Assembly: GCA_026196495.1 (NCBI GenBank)
Contig: JAPHSY010000057.1
Location: 1 to 58,491 of the forward strand
Direction: 5' to 3'
Origin: Magnetovibrio sp.
Lineage (GTDB): Bacteria > Pseudomonadota > Alphaproteobacteria > Rhodospirillales > Magnetovibrionaceae
DNA length: 58,491 bases
The notes beneath the pieces are model-generated. The model worked only from the letters and a program-made list of their open reading frames with translations, ran no database searches and was not told the DNA's origin. How positions within the stretch are numbered: position 1 is the stretch's first letter; each line of letters starts with the position of its first letter. The translations under genes and the position numbers were made by a program. Positions 26,497-35,355 of this stretch are shown piece after piece.

Positions 26497-27647
26497 CGAT
26501 GTTTTGGGTAGCCGCTGGCGTATGTGTATTGCTTGGTGTGGCGTTTTTAATTGTGCCCTTGGCGCGTCGTGCCGCGACGAATGTGAGTGCCCCTGCGCGC
26601 GCAGATTTTGATCTGACGGTCTACAAAGATCAGTTGGGTGAAATTGACCGTGATATGGAACGCGGCGTGTTAAATGAAGACCAAGCCCTGGCCGCGCGTA
26701 CCGAAATCGAACGACGTATGTTGGCGGCTGCGGAGCCTTCTGACACAGGGTTGGAAATTGCTGAAACATCACACCCCAGATCCACCATGGCATTGATGGT
26801 ATCGATTTTGATGATTGTGCCCTTGGGTGCCTTAAGTCTGTATTTATATCTGGGTCAGCCGACATTACCGGACCAACCGTTGGCATCTCGTGCACCATCA
26901 CAAGCGGGTGATCATGGTGGCATTGACGAAGCGGACCGTGAACGTGCCCGTGAAATGCTGGCGCAGCTGGAACAGCAGCTCAAAGAAAACCCCAAGGACG
27001 TCAAAGGTTGGTTGGTTTTAGCAGAAATTTATGACAAGGCTGGTCGTTATAACGATGCTGCTGGTGTGTATGAGACCATTGCAGGCTTGACTGAACGCCA
27101 CCCCCAAGCTTTGGCTGCGTGGGCGGAAATGTTGATTGTTGCCGACGACACCATAGTCAGTACCAAAGCCTCTAAACTGTTGGCTGAGGTCAAACAAAAG
27201 GACCCGTCTGATCCACGTTCTTATTTTTATCTGGCGCTTGGGCATCAGCAAAAGGGCGATCTGAAAGCCGCAATGGATGAATATGTGGCGTTGTTGAAAG
27301 TCACGCCTGAAGACGCAGAATGGGTCCCGCAGATCCAACAACAGCTTGGCTCTTTGTCGTCTGAAATGGGCGTTGAAATGCCGAAAGTCACGATGATGCC
27401 ATCCGCAAGCTCCCCGGCAGATGTGGCCGGGCCAACACCGGAACAAGTACGCGAAGCCCAGGAAATGTCCATGGAAGACCAGCAAGCGATGATCAAGGCC
27501 ATGGTCGACAGCTTGGCACAACGTCTTAAGGATGCACCGGATGATCTGGCGGGCTGGAAACGTTTGGCACAAGCCTATAGCGTCTTGGGTGATCAAGCCG
27601 GTTTGGCTGAAGCCCAAGCCAATATTGACCGTTTAAGTGGACTGTGA
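26493..27647 (+). CDS. ccmI: Cytochrome c biogenesis TPR protein CcmI (CycH)
   Basis: 384 residues. Two membrane helices (residues about 1-25 and 90-115) flank a conserved [20 protein letters not shown] segment. A periplasmic TPR region follows ([40 protein letters not shown]), and a last repeat [20 protein letters not shown] ends the protein. CcmI chaperones apocytochrome c and delivers it to CcmF/CcmH. It is the last gene of the ccm operon; the convergent membrane protein gene follows after 9 bp. Confidence 0.92.
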   Translation: MTMFWVAAGVCVLLGVAFLIVPLARRAATNVSAPARADFDLTVYKDQLGEIDRDMERGVLNEDQALAARTEIERRMLAAAEPSDTGLEIAETSHPRSTMALMVSILMIVPLGALSLYLYLGQPTLPDQPLASRAPSQAGDHGGIDEADRERAREMLAQLEQQLKENPKDVKGWLVLAEIYDKAGRYNDAAGVYETIAGLTERHPQALAAWAEMLIVADDTIVSTKASKLLAEVKQKDPSDPRSYFYLALGHQQKGDLKAAMDEYVALLKVTPEDAEWVPQIQQQLGSLSSEMGVEMPKVTMMPSASSPADVAGPTPEQVREAQEMSMEDQQAMIKAMVDSLAQRLKDAPDDLAGWKRLAQAYSVLGDQAGLAEAQANIDRLSGL

Positions 27648-27656
27648 GTTCCAAAC

Positions 27657-28049
27657 CTAGGGAAACTTTCGCCGAACGCTTAAGGCAACGCTGATCCACA
27701 CCAGGCTTCTTAACGTCATGGCACCAACGGTGCGCATCTCAAATGTACCATCCATTAGAATGTGGATACCAAAGGCTATGAAGACCAAAATGGTGAGGCC
27801 TGCGATGGTTATGGACAGTGGTTTGATCCACGACCGCCACAAACTCAAGCCAACGGCACCAGCCAAATAGGCGAATCCGGCTAAAAAATTAAACCAAAGT
27901 ACAAACGGAACATAATCCCCGGCAGCTTTGCGTCCAACGCCATCAATGAACAAAACCTCACCACCTGATTTGATGGTGAGAATGCCAAAGATGCCGAGAA
28001 ACACGCCAAAGCCAATAGCCCAACGTGGTCTTACGGCTTGTTCAATCAT
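27657..28049 (-). CDS. Small integral membrane protein of unknown function
   Basis: 130 residues with four predicted membrane helices (WAIGFGVFLGIFGILTI, VLWFNFLAGFAYLAGAV, SITIAGLTILVFIAFGI, LRSLVWISVALSV). No heme or metal ligands stand out beyond a single His in FGIHILMDGTFEMRT. I do not recognise a characterised family. It lies 44 bp downstream of the SHP-type cytochrome gene, in the same direction, so they may be co-transcribed. Confidence 0.7.
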   Translation of the reverse strand: MIEQAVRPRWAIGFGVFLGIFGILTIKSGGEVLFIDGVGRKAAGDYVPFVLWFNFLAGFAYLAGAVGLSLWRSWIKPLSITIAGLTILVFIAFGIHILMDGTFEMRTVGAMTLRSLVWISVALSVRRKFP

Positions 28050-28093
28050 GTTGTTCCCCCTCTTAGGTTCAACGCAGCATTAAGCGTAGCGCT

Positions 28094-28507
28094 CTATTGT
28101 TGCGATAGATAGGTTAAAAAATCGACTTTTTCTTGGGCTGTGCATTCGCGACCGATAACGCTTTTGCAGTTGCGGCCAAACCACTTGTTGACCTTTTTCA
28201 AATCTGTAAATCGATCTGGTGTTTGTGATACTGCCATGGGGGCAATGGTCTTGCCTGTGCGCGTCTGCCCCTCTTGTTTAGGTGTTTTGCCGTGGCATGT
28301 GGTGCAGCTGGGGGTATCGGGTTTGCCGTTGTTGAAGGCTTGGCTGTAAAGCTTGGCACCTTTGGCGGGATTGGCGGGGCCTGTGGCCTGGGCTGCGAAA
28401 TAATTGATGATATCGGCGCGGCTGTCGGCCTGGGCCGGGGTGTTCAATGATACCATCATTAGGATGGCAGCCAAGGATGTGATGAGTACGGGGCGAGTTG
28501 ATGCCAT
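28094..28507 (-). CDS. shp: SHP-like monoheme cytochrome c (DUF1924)
   Basis: 137 residues from the ATG at 28507, which has AAGAGG upstream and is followed by a signal peptide (cleavage near AQADS). One heme c motif, SCTTCHGK, is present. The rest (ADIINYFAAQA, LYSQAF, WFGRNCKSVIGRECTAQEKV) matches DUF1924 proteins, the group of Rhodobacter sphaeroides heme protein SHP, whose reduced form binds oxygen through an Asn-ligated heme. The RNCKSVIGREC pair of cysteines may form a disulfide as in SHP. It diverges from a cytochrome b gene with its own two-component system, the usual SHP neighbourhood. Confidence 0.82.
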   Translation of the reverse strand: MASTRPVLITSLAAILMMVSLNTPAQADSRADIINYFAAQATGPANPAKGAKLYSQAFNNGKPDTPSCTTCHGKTPKQEGQTRTGKTIAPMAVSQTPDRFTDLKKVNKWFGRNCKSVIGRECTAQEKVDFLTYLSQQ

Positions 28508-28556
28508 GATCAAAACCTCTTGTGAAAATATGTGATGTAAAGATGGCAAAACCCTA

Positions 28557-28595
28557 CTGAATGTAACCTGAATAGATCATGGCTACATCATTCAG
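28557..28595. promoter_or_regulatory. Candidate response-regulator boxes between divergent shp and cytochrome b genes
   Basis: CTGAAT occurs at 28557-28562 and again at 28568-28573, an 11-bp period, and as its reverse complement ATTCAG at 28590-28595. Direct hexamer repeats spaced 11 bp are the usual binding pattern of OmpR/PhoB-type regulators. The gene pair on both sides belongs with such a regulator, encoded 1.2 kb downstream. Binding is inferred. Confidence 0.45.
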
Positions 28596-28663
28596 GATCA
28601 GTTCATGTTGGGACGTTTATAGTCCATCAATTGAACGAAATGCTCACAAACGGAACACTTCTC

Positions 28664-29365
28664 ATGGACCACGTAAAAACAGATTTTGAGGCTCACTCAG
28701 GCCCGCAAACACAATCAAACCAACGCCCGGTTAAGGTCTGGGACCTTCCAACCCGGGTGTTTCATTGGGGATTGGTTGTTTTGATTGCGGTGGCCTGGAT
28801 TTCGGCTGAGGCAGGACAGAGTGTTTTCTGGGTTCATGTTTACTCTGGTTCCGCAGTTTTGGGCTTTATTGCCTTCCGCTTGGTGTGGGGGGTGATGGGG
28901 TCGTGCTATGCCCGTTTTGACAACTTTGTACATGGACCTGAGAAGGTGATGGACTATGCGAAGAAACTGTTCGCGTTCCGTCCCCCCCATCATGTTGGCC
29001 ACAACCCCTTAGGCGGTTGGATGGTTGTTGCGTTAATTTCATCAATCATGGTTATTGCCCTAACAGGGTTGATGACATCGGAAGATGGTTTTGTCGGCCC
29101 ATTGGCCCACATTGGAAGCGGTTGGTTGGGTGAGGGCCATGAAGCTATTGGAAGTATTCTGATTGCGTTGATCATTGTCCATGTTGCTGGCGTACTTGTG
29201 CACGGAGTTATTTCGCGTGAAAATCTTCCCCGTGCTATGGTGAGCGGAATCAAACATGTACCTGCTGATGAAAAGGCCGAAGATATCAAACCTATTGGGT
29301 TGATCCGCCCGGTTTTGGCGGTAGGTGCAGGTATTGCTGTGGCAACTTACTTCTTGTGGATATAA
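28664..29365 (+). CDS. Di-heme cytochrome b (b561-like) of the SHP locus
   Basis: 233 residues from the ATG at 28664, which has GGA 9 bp upstream; TTG and ATG codons 24-33 bp earlier are alternatives. The family opening VWDLPTRVFHWGLVVLIAVA carries the first heme His. Further histidines are in WVHVYSG, GHEAIGS and IIVHVAGVLVHG, spread over four helices; a fifth helix closes the protein. Such cytochromes b donate quinol electrons to SHP-type or di-heme cytochromes c. It heads an operon with a PepSY protein and a two-component system. Confidence 0.87.
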   Translation: MDHVKTDFEAHSGPQTQSNQRPVKVWDLPTRVFHWGLVVLIAVAWISAEAGQSVFWVHVYSGSAVLGFIAFRLVWGVMGSCYARFDNFVHGPEKVMDYAKKLFAFRPPHHVGHNPLGGWMVVALISSIMVIALTGLMTSEDGFVGPLAHIGSGWLGEGHEAIGSILIALIIVHVAGVLVHGVISRENLPRAMVSGIKHVPADEKAEDIKPIGLIRPVLAVGAGIAVATYFLWI

Positions 29366-29374
29366 GGACATCCA

Positions 29375-29743
29375 ATGCGTATTCGAATTTTATCATCGGT
29401 CGCTTTATTTTGTGGCGTTGTTGCACTTGCGGTTATCGGGGCTGAAAGCATGCGCCCGACCACGGCGGATGCCATGGATCAAGACCGTGCCCGAAAAGCC
29501 ATGTTGAGCGGCAAAGTGGCCCCGTTGAACAGTGCCATCATGCTGATCAATGAAAGATATGATGGGGAAATTATTGAGGTTGAGCTGGACGAAGAAGATG
29601 TTGACGGCCAAGGCAAGATTTTTATTTATGAGATCAAGGTCTTGAGTCCTGGCGGACAAGTCAGCGAATTTGAGTTAAATGCCAAATCGCTGCAGATTCT
29701 CTCAATCGAGGGCAACCCTCAAAAGCGTCAGCCGAAAAAGTAA
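29375..29743 (+). CDS. PepSY-domain periplasmic protein
   Basis: 122 residues. An N-terminal signal or anchor (ILSSVALFCGVVALAVIGA) precedes a single PepSY-like unit: LNSAIMLINERYDGEIIEVE, then FIYEIKVLSPGGQVSEFELN. Small PepSY proteins are often encoded beside PhoPQ-like two-component systems and may act as periplasmic modulators of the kinase. Here it lies between the cytochrome b gene (9 bp) and the response regulator (12 bp). Confidence 0.82.
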   Translation: MRIRILSSVALFCGVVALAVIGAESMRPTTADAMDQDRARKAMLSGKVAPLNSAIMLINERYDGEIIEVELDEEDVDGQGKIFIYEIKVLSPGGQVSEFELNAKSLQILSIEGNPQKRQPKK

Positions 29744-29755
29744 GGGGGCTCATCC

Positions 29756-30427
29756 ATGCGCGTCTTGGTGGTTGAAGATGAACTCGATTTGCGCCAGCAA
29801 GTCAGCGACGCCTTGGTGGGGGCAGGTTACAGTGTCGATCAGGCACCCGATGGTGAGGAAGGTGAATTCTTAGGTGACACCGAACCCTATGATGCTGTGG
29901 TGTTGGATTTGGGCTTGCCCAAAGTTGATGGTATCACGGTATTGAACAATTGGCGCAAAGCCGGGCGTGATATGCCGGTGTTGATTTTGACGGCGCGTGA
30001 CAGTTGGACCGAAAAGGTTGGTGGTTTTGATGCGGGTGCTGATGACTATCTGACCAAGCCCTTTCATATGGAAGAATTGCTGGCCCGGGTGCGGGCTTTG
30101 ATCCGTCGCAGTGCGGGGATTGCGACCTCTGTTTTGACCTGCGGCCCGGTGGAGCTGGAAACCCGTAGCGGTAAAGTAACCATGGATGGTCAATCGGTAA
30201 CATTGACGGCGCATGAATTGAAGATTTTGTCTTATTTCATGCACCATCAGGGCAAGGTGATTTCTCAATCTGAATTGATTGAGCATGTCTATGATCAAGA
30301 TTTCGATCGTGACTCGAACACCATTGAAGTGTTTATCGCCCGGTTGCGCAAAAAATTAGCACCAAAATTAATCAAAACACACCGTGGGCGCGGCTATTCA
30401 ATTGTTGTGCCTGAGGGTGAGGTTTAA
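29756..30427 (+). CDS. OmpR/PhoP-family response regulator
   Basis: 223 residues. The receiver domain has VVEDE at the N-terminus, phospho-acceptor Asp51 in VVLDLGLP, the Thr in ILTARD and Lys in DYLTKPF. The C-terminal winged helix is clear (LTAHELKILSYFMHHQGKVI, SNTIEVFIARLRKKL, THRGRGYSIV). With the kinase next door it probably controls the cytochrome genes, for which 11-bp-period repeats are present upstream. Confidence 0.95.
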   Translation: MRVLVVEDELDLRQQVSDALVGAGYSVDQAPDGEEGEFLGDTEPYDAVVLDLGLPKVDGITVLNNWRKAGRDMPVLILTARDSWTEKVGGFDAGADDYLTKPFHMEELLARVRALIRRSAGIATSVLTCGPVELETRSGKVTMDGQSVTLTAHELKILSYFMHHQGKVISQSELIEHVYDQDFDRDSNTIEVFIARLRKKLAPKLIKTHRGRGYSIVVPEGEV

Positions 30428-30429
30428 GG

Positions 30430-31782
30430 ATGTCATCCCTTCTGAGCCGCTCCGTCAGCCTGCGTTTGATCTTGCTTTCTGTAAGTTGGATTGTCGCGGC
30501 CTTGATTGTCGGGGGCTTGGTGCTTGATTCTTATTTTAGTGATCATGTTGAGCAATCCTTCGATGCAGATTTACGCCGCCAAATGGATGAAGTTTTGTCG
30601 AATGTTGAAGTGATTGATGGTCAACTTGTTCTGCGTCAACGGCCGACAAATCCTTCTTTTCACCGCCCGTTATCAGGGTGGTATTGGCAAGTGAGCTTTG
30701 CAGATGAAGCGGTTCAGCGTTCGCGTTCCATGTGGGATCAGGTGTTGGATGACCTGCCAGCCCCTCCACGTGGTGTCACGAAGAGTGCTTATATTACAGG
30801 CCCTCGTGGGGAGACTTTGAGGGCTTTATCGGAGACATTTAAGCTTTCGACGTTAAATGGCGATATTACGATTACGATTGCGGGGCCGGCTCAAGTGATC
30901 ACGTATGCCTCTCACGAATTTGGTGAAGCCTTGACGACCTCTTTGGTTGTTCTGGGAATAGGTTTGATATTGGCTGTTGTCTTGCAGGTTTTCTTAGGTT
31001 TGAAACCTTTGAAAATGGTGCGCCAGAAGCTATTGGCCATTCATGATGGTAAAATAACGCGTATGGATGGCACTTTCCCAAGTGAGGTGGAGCCATTGGT
31101 CAATGATCTCAATAAGCTTTTGGAGCACAACGCCCAAGTGATCGAACGTGCGCGTACGCACACGGGCAATTTGGCCCACGCCTTGAAGACCCCTTTGGCT
31201 GTTTTGGGCAATCATGTTGACAACTTGGGTGGTGATGATAGCAAAATTGTCACGGAACAGCTGGCCACAATGAATGATTTGGTGAAACGCCATCTGGCCC
31301 GGGCGCGGGCCGCTGGTGGACTTGCGGCTCCCGGCCAAGTGACGACCTTGGATGATTTGCTGGTTCCGTTGCAGCGCACCTTGATGCGTATTTATCAACA
31401 CCACAATGATGAGGCAGGTGTGAACATCGTTCTGTCTGACCTTACAGGTCTGAGTGTCGCCGGAGAGCGGGAAGATCTGGATGAAATGCTTGGCAATTTG
31501 ATGGACAATGCATGTAAATGGGCGGTGTGTCAGGTGCATGTAAGTGCCTATAAAGATGGACGGAATGTTGTAATTTTGGTGGAAGATGACGGACCGGGCA
31601 TACCGGAAGGTTTGCGTGAAGAGGTTTTGCAACGTGGTCGCCGCTTGGATGAGGCCACACCCGGCAGTGGGCTTGGCCTCAATATCGTTTTAGAACTGGC
31701 AGAGCTTTATCACGGCACACTTAAGCTAGGGGATGCGGCGCTTGGCGGGTTGCAGGTTCGCCTCCAATTACCTGCCGTGTGA
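30430..31782 (+). CDS. Sensor histidine kinase (PhoQ-like)
   Basis: 450 residues. Two membrane helices (about residues 10-32 and 165-190) enclose a periplasmic sensor of about 130 residues. A HAMP-like linker (GLKPLKMVRQKLLAIHDGKI) leads to the H-box with His250 in NLAHALKTPL, then N, G1 and G2 boxes (NLMDNACKWA, VEDDGPGIP, GSGLGLNIV). The signal sensed is not evident; the cytochrome b and SHP genes suggest redox or oxygen-related stress. Two bases separate it from the regulator. Confidence 0.95.
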   Translation: MSSLLSRSVSLRLILLSVSWIVAALIVGGLVLDSYFSDHVEQSFDADLRRQMDEVLSNVEVIDGQLVLRQRPTNPSFHRPLSGWYWQVSFADEAVQRSRSMWDQVLDDLPAPPRGVTKSAYITGPRGETLRALSETFKLSTLNGDITITIAGPAQVITYASHEFGEALTTSLVVLGIGLILAVVLQVFLGLKPLKMVRQKLLAIHDGKITRMDGTFPSEVEPLVNDLNKLLEHNAQVIERARTHTGNLAHALKTPLAVLGNHVDNLGGDDSKIVTEQLATMNDLVKRHLARARAAGGLAAPGQVTTLDDLLVPLQRTLMRIYQHHNDEAGVNIVLSDLTGLSVAGEREDLDEMLGNLMDNACKWAVCQVHVSAYKDGRNVVILVEDDGPGIPEGLREEVLQRGRRLDEATPGSGLGLNIVLELAELYHGTLKLGDAALGGLQVRLQLPAV

Positions 31783-31950
31783 AGAGGTGGGGATGCGTTT
31801 AACGCACTCTTCTCTTGCCTTTTCATTAGAGAATCCGCATAAAAACCACAAGAAAGACGCCGACGGCCTTCCTCCCCAGCCGACCGGATCTTAAACCAAA
31901 TTAAAAATAAGACAGGGATGTGAGCCCCGTGCTCGCAGGAAGGATTAAGT

Positions 31951-33144
31951 ATGAGCACTTTCAAAACCATTGATGATCTTGATGTTGCAGGTAAAACCGT
32001 TCTGGTGCGTTCTGATTTGAACGTTCCTATGGCTGATGGTAAACCCTCTGACACCACGCGTATCGACCGTTCCGCACAAACCATCAAGGACCTGACTGCC
32101 AAAGGTGCTAAGGTCGTGATTTTATCGCACTTCGGTCGTCCCAAAGGTCAAGTGGTGCCGGAAATGACGTTGAAGCCTGTCGCAGATGCGATGGCTTCTG
32201 CATTGGGTTGTGATGTGGCTTTTGCCACCGACACTATCGGTGACAGTGCTAAGGCTACGATTGCGGCCATGAATGATGGTGATGTGGCCATGTTGGAAAA
32301 CGTTCGCTTCCACGCTGAAGAAACTGAAAATGACGATGGATTTGCTTCTGCATTGGCTGAACTTGGCGACGTCTATGTTAACGACGCGTTCTCCACTGCA
32401 CACCGTGCACACGCATCCACCGAAGCATTGGCACGCAAACTGCCCGCTGCCGCTGGACGTTTGATGCAGGCTGAATTGGAAGCTTTGGGTGGCGCCTTGG
32501 GTACGCCACAAAAACCGGTTGCTGCTGTTGTTGGCGGTGCCAAGGTTTCCACCAAAATGGAAGTTCTAGGTAACTTGTCGCAAAAAGTTGACATGATCAT
32601 CATCGGTGGCGGCATGGCGAACACCTTCTTGTTTGCCAATGGTTACGATGTCGGCAACTCTTTGTGCGAAAAAGACATGGCGGATGACGCTAAGAAGATT
32701 ATTGCCGATGCAGCCGCTAACGGCTGTGAAATCGTTCTGCCCGTGGATGTGATTGTGTCCAAAGAATTTGCTGCTGGTGCAGATAACGAAGCGGTTGGTA
32801 TTGATGCGATCCCGTCTGATCAAATGGCCCTGGACATTGGTCCGGCCTCTATCGCTGACGTTGAAAAGCGCTTGGAAGGTTGCAAAACCTTGGTTTGGAA
32901 CGGCCCGTTCGGTGCATTTGAAATCGAACCATTTGACAAAGGCACCAACGCTGCGGCCCAAGCCGCCGCACGTCTGACCAAAGCGGGCAGCTTGTTATCT
33001 GTTGCTGGTGGCGGTGACACGGTTGCAGCCTTGGCTCATGCGGGTGCCGCTGACGACTTCAGCTACATCTCTACCGCAGGCGGTGCGTTCTTAGAATGGA
33101 TCGAAGGCAAAACACTTCCGGGTGTTGCTGCGCTAGAAGCCTAA
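31951..33144 (+). CDS. pgk: Phosphoglycerate kinase
   Basis: 397 residues, full length. Substrate and nucleotide motifs are intact: [60 protein letters not shown] and the closing [11 protein letters not shown]. The enzyme interconverts 1,3-bisphosphoglycerate and 3-phosphoglycerate in glycolysis, gluconeogenesis or CO2 fixation. AGGAAGG precedes the ATG and a strong terminator follows, so it is probably monocistronic. Confidence 0.97.
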   Translation: MSTFKTIDDLDVAGKTVLVRSDLNVPMADGKPSDTTRIDRSAQTIKDLTAKGAKVVILSHFGRPKGQVVPEMTLKPVADAMASALGCDVAFATDTIGDSAKATIAAMNDGDVAMLENVRFHAEETENDDGFASALAELGDVYVNDAFSTAHRAHASTEALARKLPAAAGRLMQAELEALGGALGTPQKPVAAVVGGAKVSTKMEVLGNLSQKVDMIIIGGGMANTFLFANGYDVGNSLCEKDMADDAKKIIADAAANGCEIVLPVDVIVSKEFAAGADNEAVGIDAIPSDQMALDIGPASIADVEKRLEGCKTLVWNGPFGAFEIEPFDKGTNAAAQAAARLTKAGSLLSVAGGGDTVAALAHAGAADDFSYISTAGGAFLEWIEGKTLPGVAALEA

Positions 33145-33170
33145 GCTTCTCGATTATCTAGTTTTAAAAA

Positions 33171-33208
33171 AGCACCTCTACCTCTTTTGGGGTAGGGGTG
33201 CTTTTTTT
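33171..33208 (+). terminator. Terminator of pgk
   Basis: AGCACCTCTACC pairs with GGTAGGGGTGCT around CTCTTTTG and is followed by a run of seven T. It begins 26 bp after the pgk stop. Confidence 0.92.
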
Positions 33209-33333
33209 GCTTAGTAATCAGACAATTCTGCGGCAGTCTTCACTTATTTAGGAAATTGTGGTATATATTTTGAGTCAGCGTCTGTGTTGACGGCGGCTTT
33301 AAATGCTGAAAACACAAACGACAGACACGAGTC

Positions 33334-33351
33334 GCGGAATAAATATTCCGC
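33334..33351. promoter_or_regulatory. Perfect palindrome upstream of small gene at 33425
   Basis: GCGGAAT and ATTCCGC form a 7-bp inverted repeat around AAAT, about 75 bp before the start codon. It may be an operator or a leader hairpin; no regulator is assigned. Confidence 0.35.
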
Positions 33352-33424
33352 AGTGGCGACAGAAACGTTGCTTTGAGCTGTCACTTTGTTCGCAAGGTGC
33401 GGGTTCCAAGAAAGGAGAGCCGAT

Positions 33425-33637
33425 ATGTCTGTTAATTCAGCTGGTTCAGCCCTCAACGTTCAACAAGCACTCGTCGCTCTCCGCCAGACTGTACAGGCGG
33501 AGCAGGTCGCAGCTGTTGCTGTCACAGAAGTTGCCAATCAGGCAGCCCAACGTGCACAGCAAGATGTTGTGGCACAGGATGCTCAGAAGGCCTCACCGCC
33601 GGAAGGGCGTGGTGAAGTGGTTGACGTTGAAGCCTGA
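33425..33637 (+). CDS. Small YjfB-like protein (putative motility protein)
   Basis: 70 residues. AAAGGAGAG lies 8 bp before the ATG. The sequence is one amphipathic helix rich in Ala, Gln and Val (LNVQQALVALRQTVQAEQVA, VTEVANQAAQRAQQDVV) with a short acidic tail. The length and Ser-x-Ala/Gln-rich helix resemble the YjfB family annotated as putative motility proteins, but similarity by eye is modest. No membrane segment is present. Confidence 0.6.
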   Translation: MSVNSAGSALNVQQALVALRQTVQAEQVAAVAVTEVANQAAQRAQQDVVAQDAQKASPPEGRGEVVDVEA

Positions 33638-33696
33638 CCAAAAGTTTGCGCTTTGCAGAAAGTGAACGCGAACACCTAAGGCAAGTCTACCAACGC

Positions 33697-33729
33697 AGAC
33701 CCGTTTCATCCATTTGGATGGACGGGTCT
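33697..33729 (+). terminator. Strong hairpin after the small helical protein gene
   Basis: AGACCCGT pairs with ACGGGTCT, and ATCCA with the inner GGAT. There is no T run, only CTGTGTCTTC, so it may stabilise the transcript end rather than terminate it. It lies 60 bp after the stop of the gene at 33425. Confidence 0.45.
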
Positions 33730-33823
33730 CTGTGTCTTCAGACCTCTTTTAAGTGATTCATATTGCTGCTAAAATCTGTCGCAGGTAAGGTTTTGTTAAC
33801 CTTTTTGTGACACCCTGGCGGCT

Positions 33824-34072
33824 ATGTCTGATATTACCAATGTTTCCATACCTGTCGTTCGTCCTTCCGTCCAGCCACGCGGAAGTAACAATGGTGCGCA
33901 GGCCAATGGCTATCAAAATGCAGATGAAGTTAATCGCCGTGCGAGCGTGTTGAATGCGGAAGATAGTCCGCAAAACATAGCTTCGCTCAATCGCTTGGAT
34001 CGAATTTTGTCCGCAGACAAACCCTTGCGTACAGATGTGCCGCGGGGGTTCTACTTAGACTTAAAAGTTTAA
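33824..34072 (+). CDS. Small hypothetical protein
   Basis: 82 residues, polar, with an Asn/Gln-rich N-terminal half (GSNNGAQANGYQNADEVNRR) and a conserved-looking end ASLNRLDRILSADKPLRTDV followed by PRGFYLDLKV. No signal peptide or membrane helix. GGCGG stands 3-4 bp before the ATG. A short terminator follows its stop, which supports a real transcript. I do not recognise the family. It is flanked by two other small genes. Confidence 0.6.
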   Translation: MSDITNVSIPVVRPSVQPRGSNNGAQANGYQNADEVNRRASVLNAEDSPQNIASLNRLDRILSADKPLRTDVPRGFYLDLKV

Positions 34073-34095
34073 GATCAATTTTCGTTTATCGTCAT

Positions 34096-34117
34096 AGCCC
34101 AGATTTGGGCTTTTTTT
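34096..34117 (+). terminator. Short terminator after gene at 33824
   Basis: AGCCC-AGATTT-GGGCT is followed by six T. The stem is only 5 bp but the T run is good. Confidence 0.65.
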
Positions 34118-34185
34118 GTGCCGAAACACTTCCTATGTAAATGGGGAGACTTTGACGATACAGGACACAAGCGAAAGGTATCTCT

Positions 34186-34416
34186 ATGGCCAGCCACACG
34201 CAACTTGCAGCGAATTTACTGCGCAATGCGGCGACCTTTTTCCGCGATATTGGTACAAATAATCCAGAATTGAAAAAGCAGATGGAAGCCAATGCCTCCA
34301 CTTATGATGCTGTAGCCGATATGGTGGAACAAGATCCGTCAGGGAAAATTCCATTGCCAAGTGAGCAAACCATTGTCAGTTCGTCACAACCCGATGTGCC
34401 CAAAAGAGTGAACTAG
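34186..34416 (+). CDS. Small conserved hypothetical protein
   Basis: 76 residues, mostly helical: HTQLAANLLRNAATFFRDIG, then NPELKKQMEANASTYDAVAD and MVEQDPSGKIPL. I recall similar short proteins in other Rhodospirillales next to ftsY, but no function. GAAAGG precedes the ATG. The convergent ftsY stop lies 12 bp away. Confidence 0.68.
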   Translation: MASHTQLAANLLRNAATFFRDIGTNNPELKKQMEANASTYDAVADMVEQDPSGKIPLPSEQTIVSSSQPDVPKRVN

Positions 34417-34428
34417 ACCATTTCCGGC

Positions 34429-35355
34429 TTAAGCTTTTTCGCCCAGGCCCATTAGGTTTCGGGCAAAATCGTTTGCAGCAAACGGACGTAAGTCGTCTAC
34501 ACCTTCCCCAACACCAATGGCATGTACCGGCATTTGGAATTTGTCGGCTAGGGCCACCACCACACCGCCTTTTGCGGTACCGTCCAACTTGGTCATCACA
34601 AGTCCTGTAACATTTACGGCTTGTTTAAATGTGTCCACTTGAGCATGGGCATTTTGGCCCACGGTGGCATCCAGCACCAACACCACATCGTGGGGGGCAT
34701 TCGCATCGACTTTCTTGATGACGCGGACAATTTTTTCCAACTCTTCCATAAGGTGGGTCTTGTTTTGCAAGCGCCCTGCGGTGTCGATTAACAACACATC
34801 AATGGCTTCAGCCTTGGCTTGCTCCAAAGCATCGTAAGCCAGGCCAGCAGCATCGGCACCGATGTCGCGTGCGATCACAGGAGTATTGGTACGTTGCCCC
34901 CACACTTGCAATTGTTCAATGGCGGCTGCACGGAAAGTGTCACCCGCTGCCATCATCACTTTTTTGCCCTCATCGGAGAATTGCTTTGCCAGCTTGCCGA
35001 TGGTGGTGGTTTTCCCGGCACCATTGACACCACATACCAAAATCACATGAGGTTTGAGTTCAGCACGTATTTCCAACGGCTGGGCTACAGGTTCCAAAAT
35101 CGTGGTGATATCTGCGGCGAAGGTTTCGCGGACTTCGTCCTCGGTGATTTCTTGATCAAAGCGTGTCTTAGCAAGGCCGCCTGCAATTTTTGCAGCGGTG
35201 CTGACACCCATGTCGGCCGTAATCAGAACTTCTTCCAGTTCTTCCAGTGTGGCATCGTCCAAACGACGCTTGCCGGTGAACAGATTGCCAATGCCGCCAG
35301 TGATGCGGCTGGACGTTTTGCCCAAGCCAGCTTTTAGTCTATCGAACCAACCCAT
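34429..35355 (-). CDS. ftsY: Signal recognition particle receptor FtsY
   Basis: 308 residues: the NG GTPase core with a very short N-terminal extension, so the acidic A domain of E. coli FtsY is missing, as is usual in alphaproteobacteria. G1 is GVNGAGKTTTIGKLA, then GDTFRAAA, LIDTAGRL and the TKLDGTAKGG box. It docks SRP-ribosome complexes at the membrane. Its start overlaps the end of mtaB by 22 bp. Its partner ffh lies 3.6 kb away on the other strand. Confidence 0.96.
   Translation of the reverse strand: MGWFDRLKAGLGKTSSRITGGIGNLFTGKRRLDDATLEELEEVLITADMGVSTAAKIAGGLAKTRFDQEITEDEVRETFAADITTILEPVAQPLEIRAELKPHVILVCGVNGAGKTTTIGKLAKQFSDEGKKVMMAAGDTFRAAAIEQLQVWGQRTNTPVIARDIGADAAGLAYDALEQAKAEAIDVLLIDTAGRLQNKTHLMEELEKIVRVIKKVDANAPHDVVLVLDATVGQNAHAQVDTFKQAVNVTGLVMTKLDGTAKGGVVVALADKFQMPVHAIGVGEGVDDLRPFAANDFARNLMGLGEKA

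Noticed and set aside
33303-33665. Plus-strand frame of 120 codons overlapping the small gene at 33425
   Set aside because: It runs through the palindrome and overlaps a gene with a better ribosome-binding site; its composition is not protein-like.
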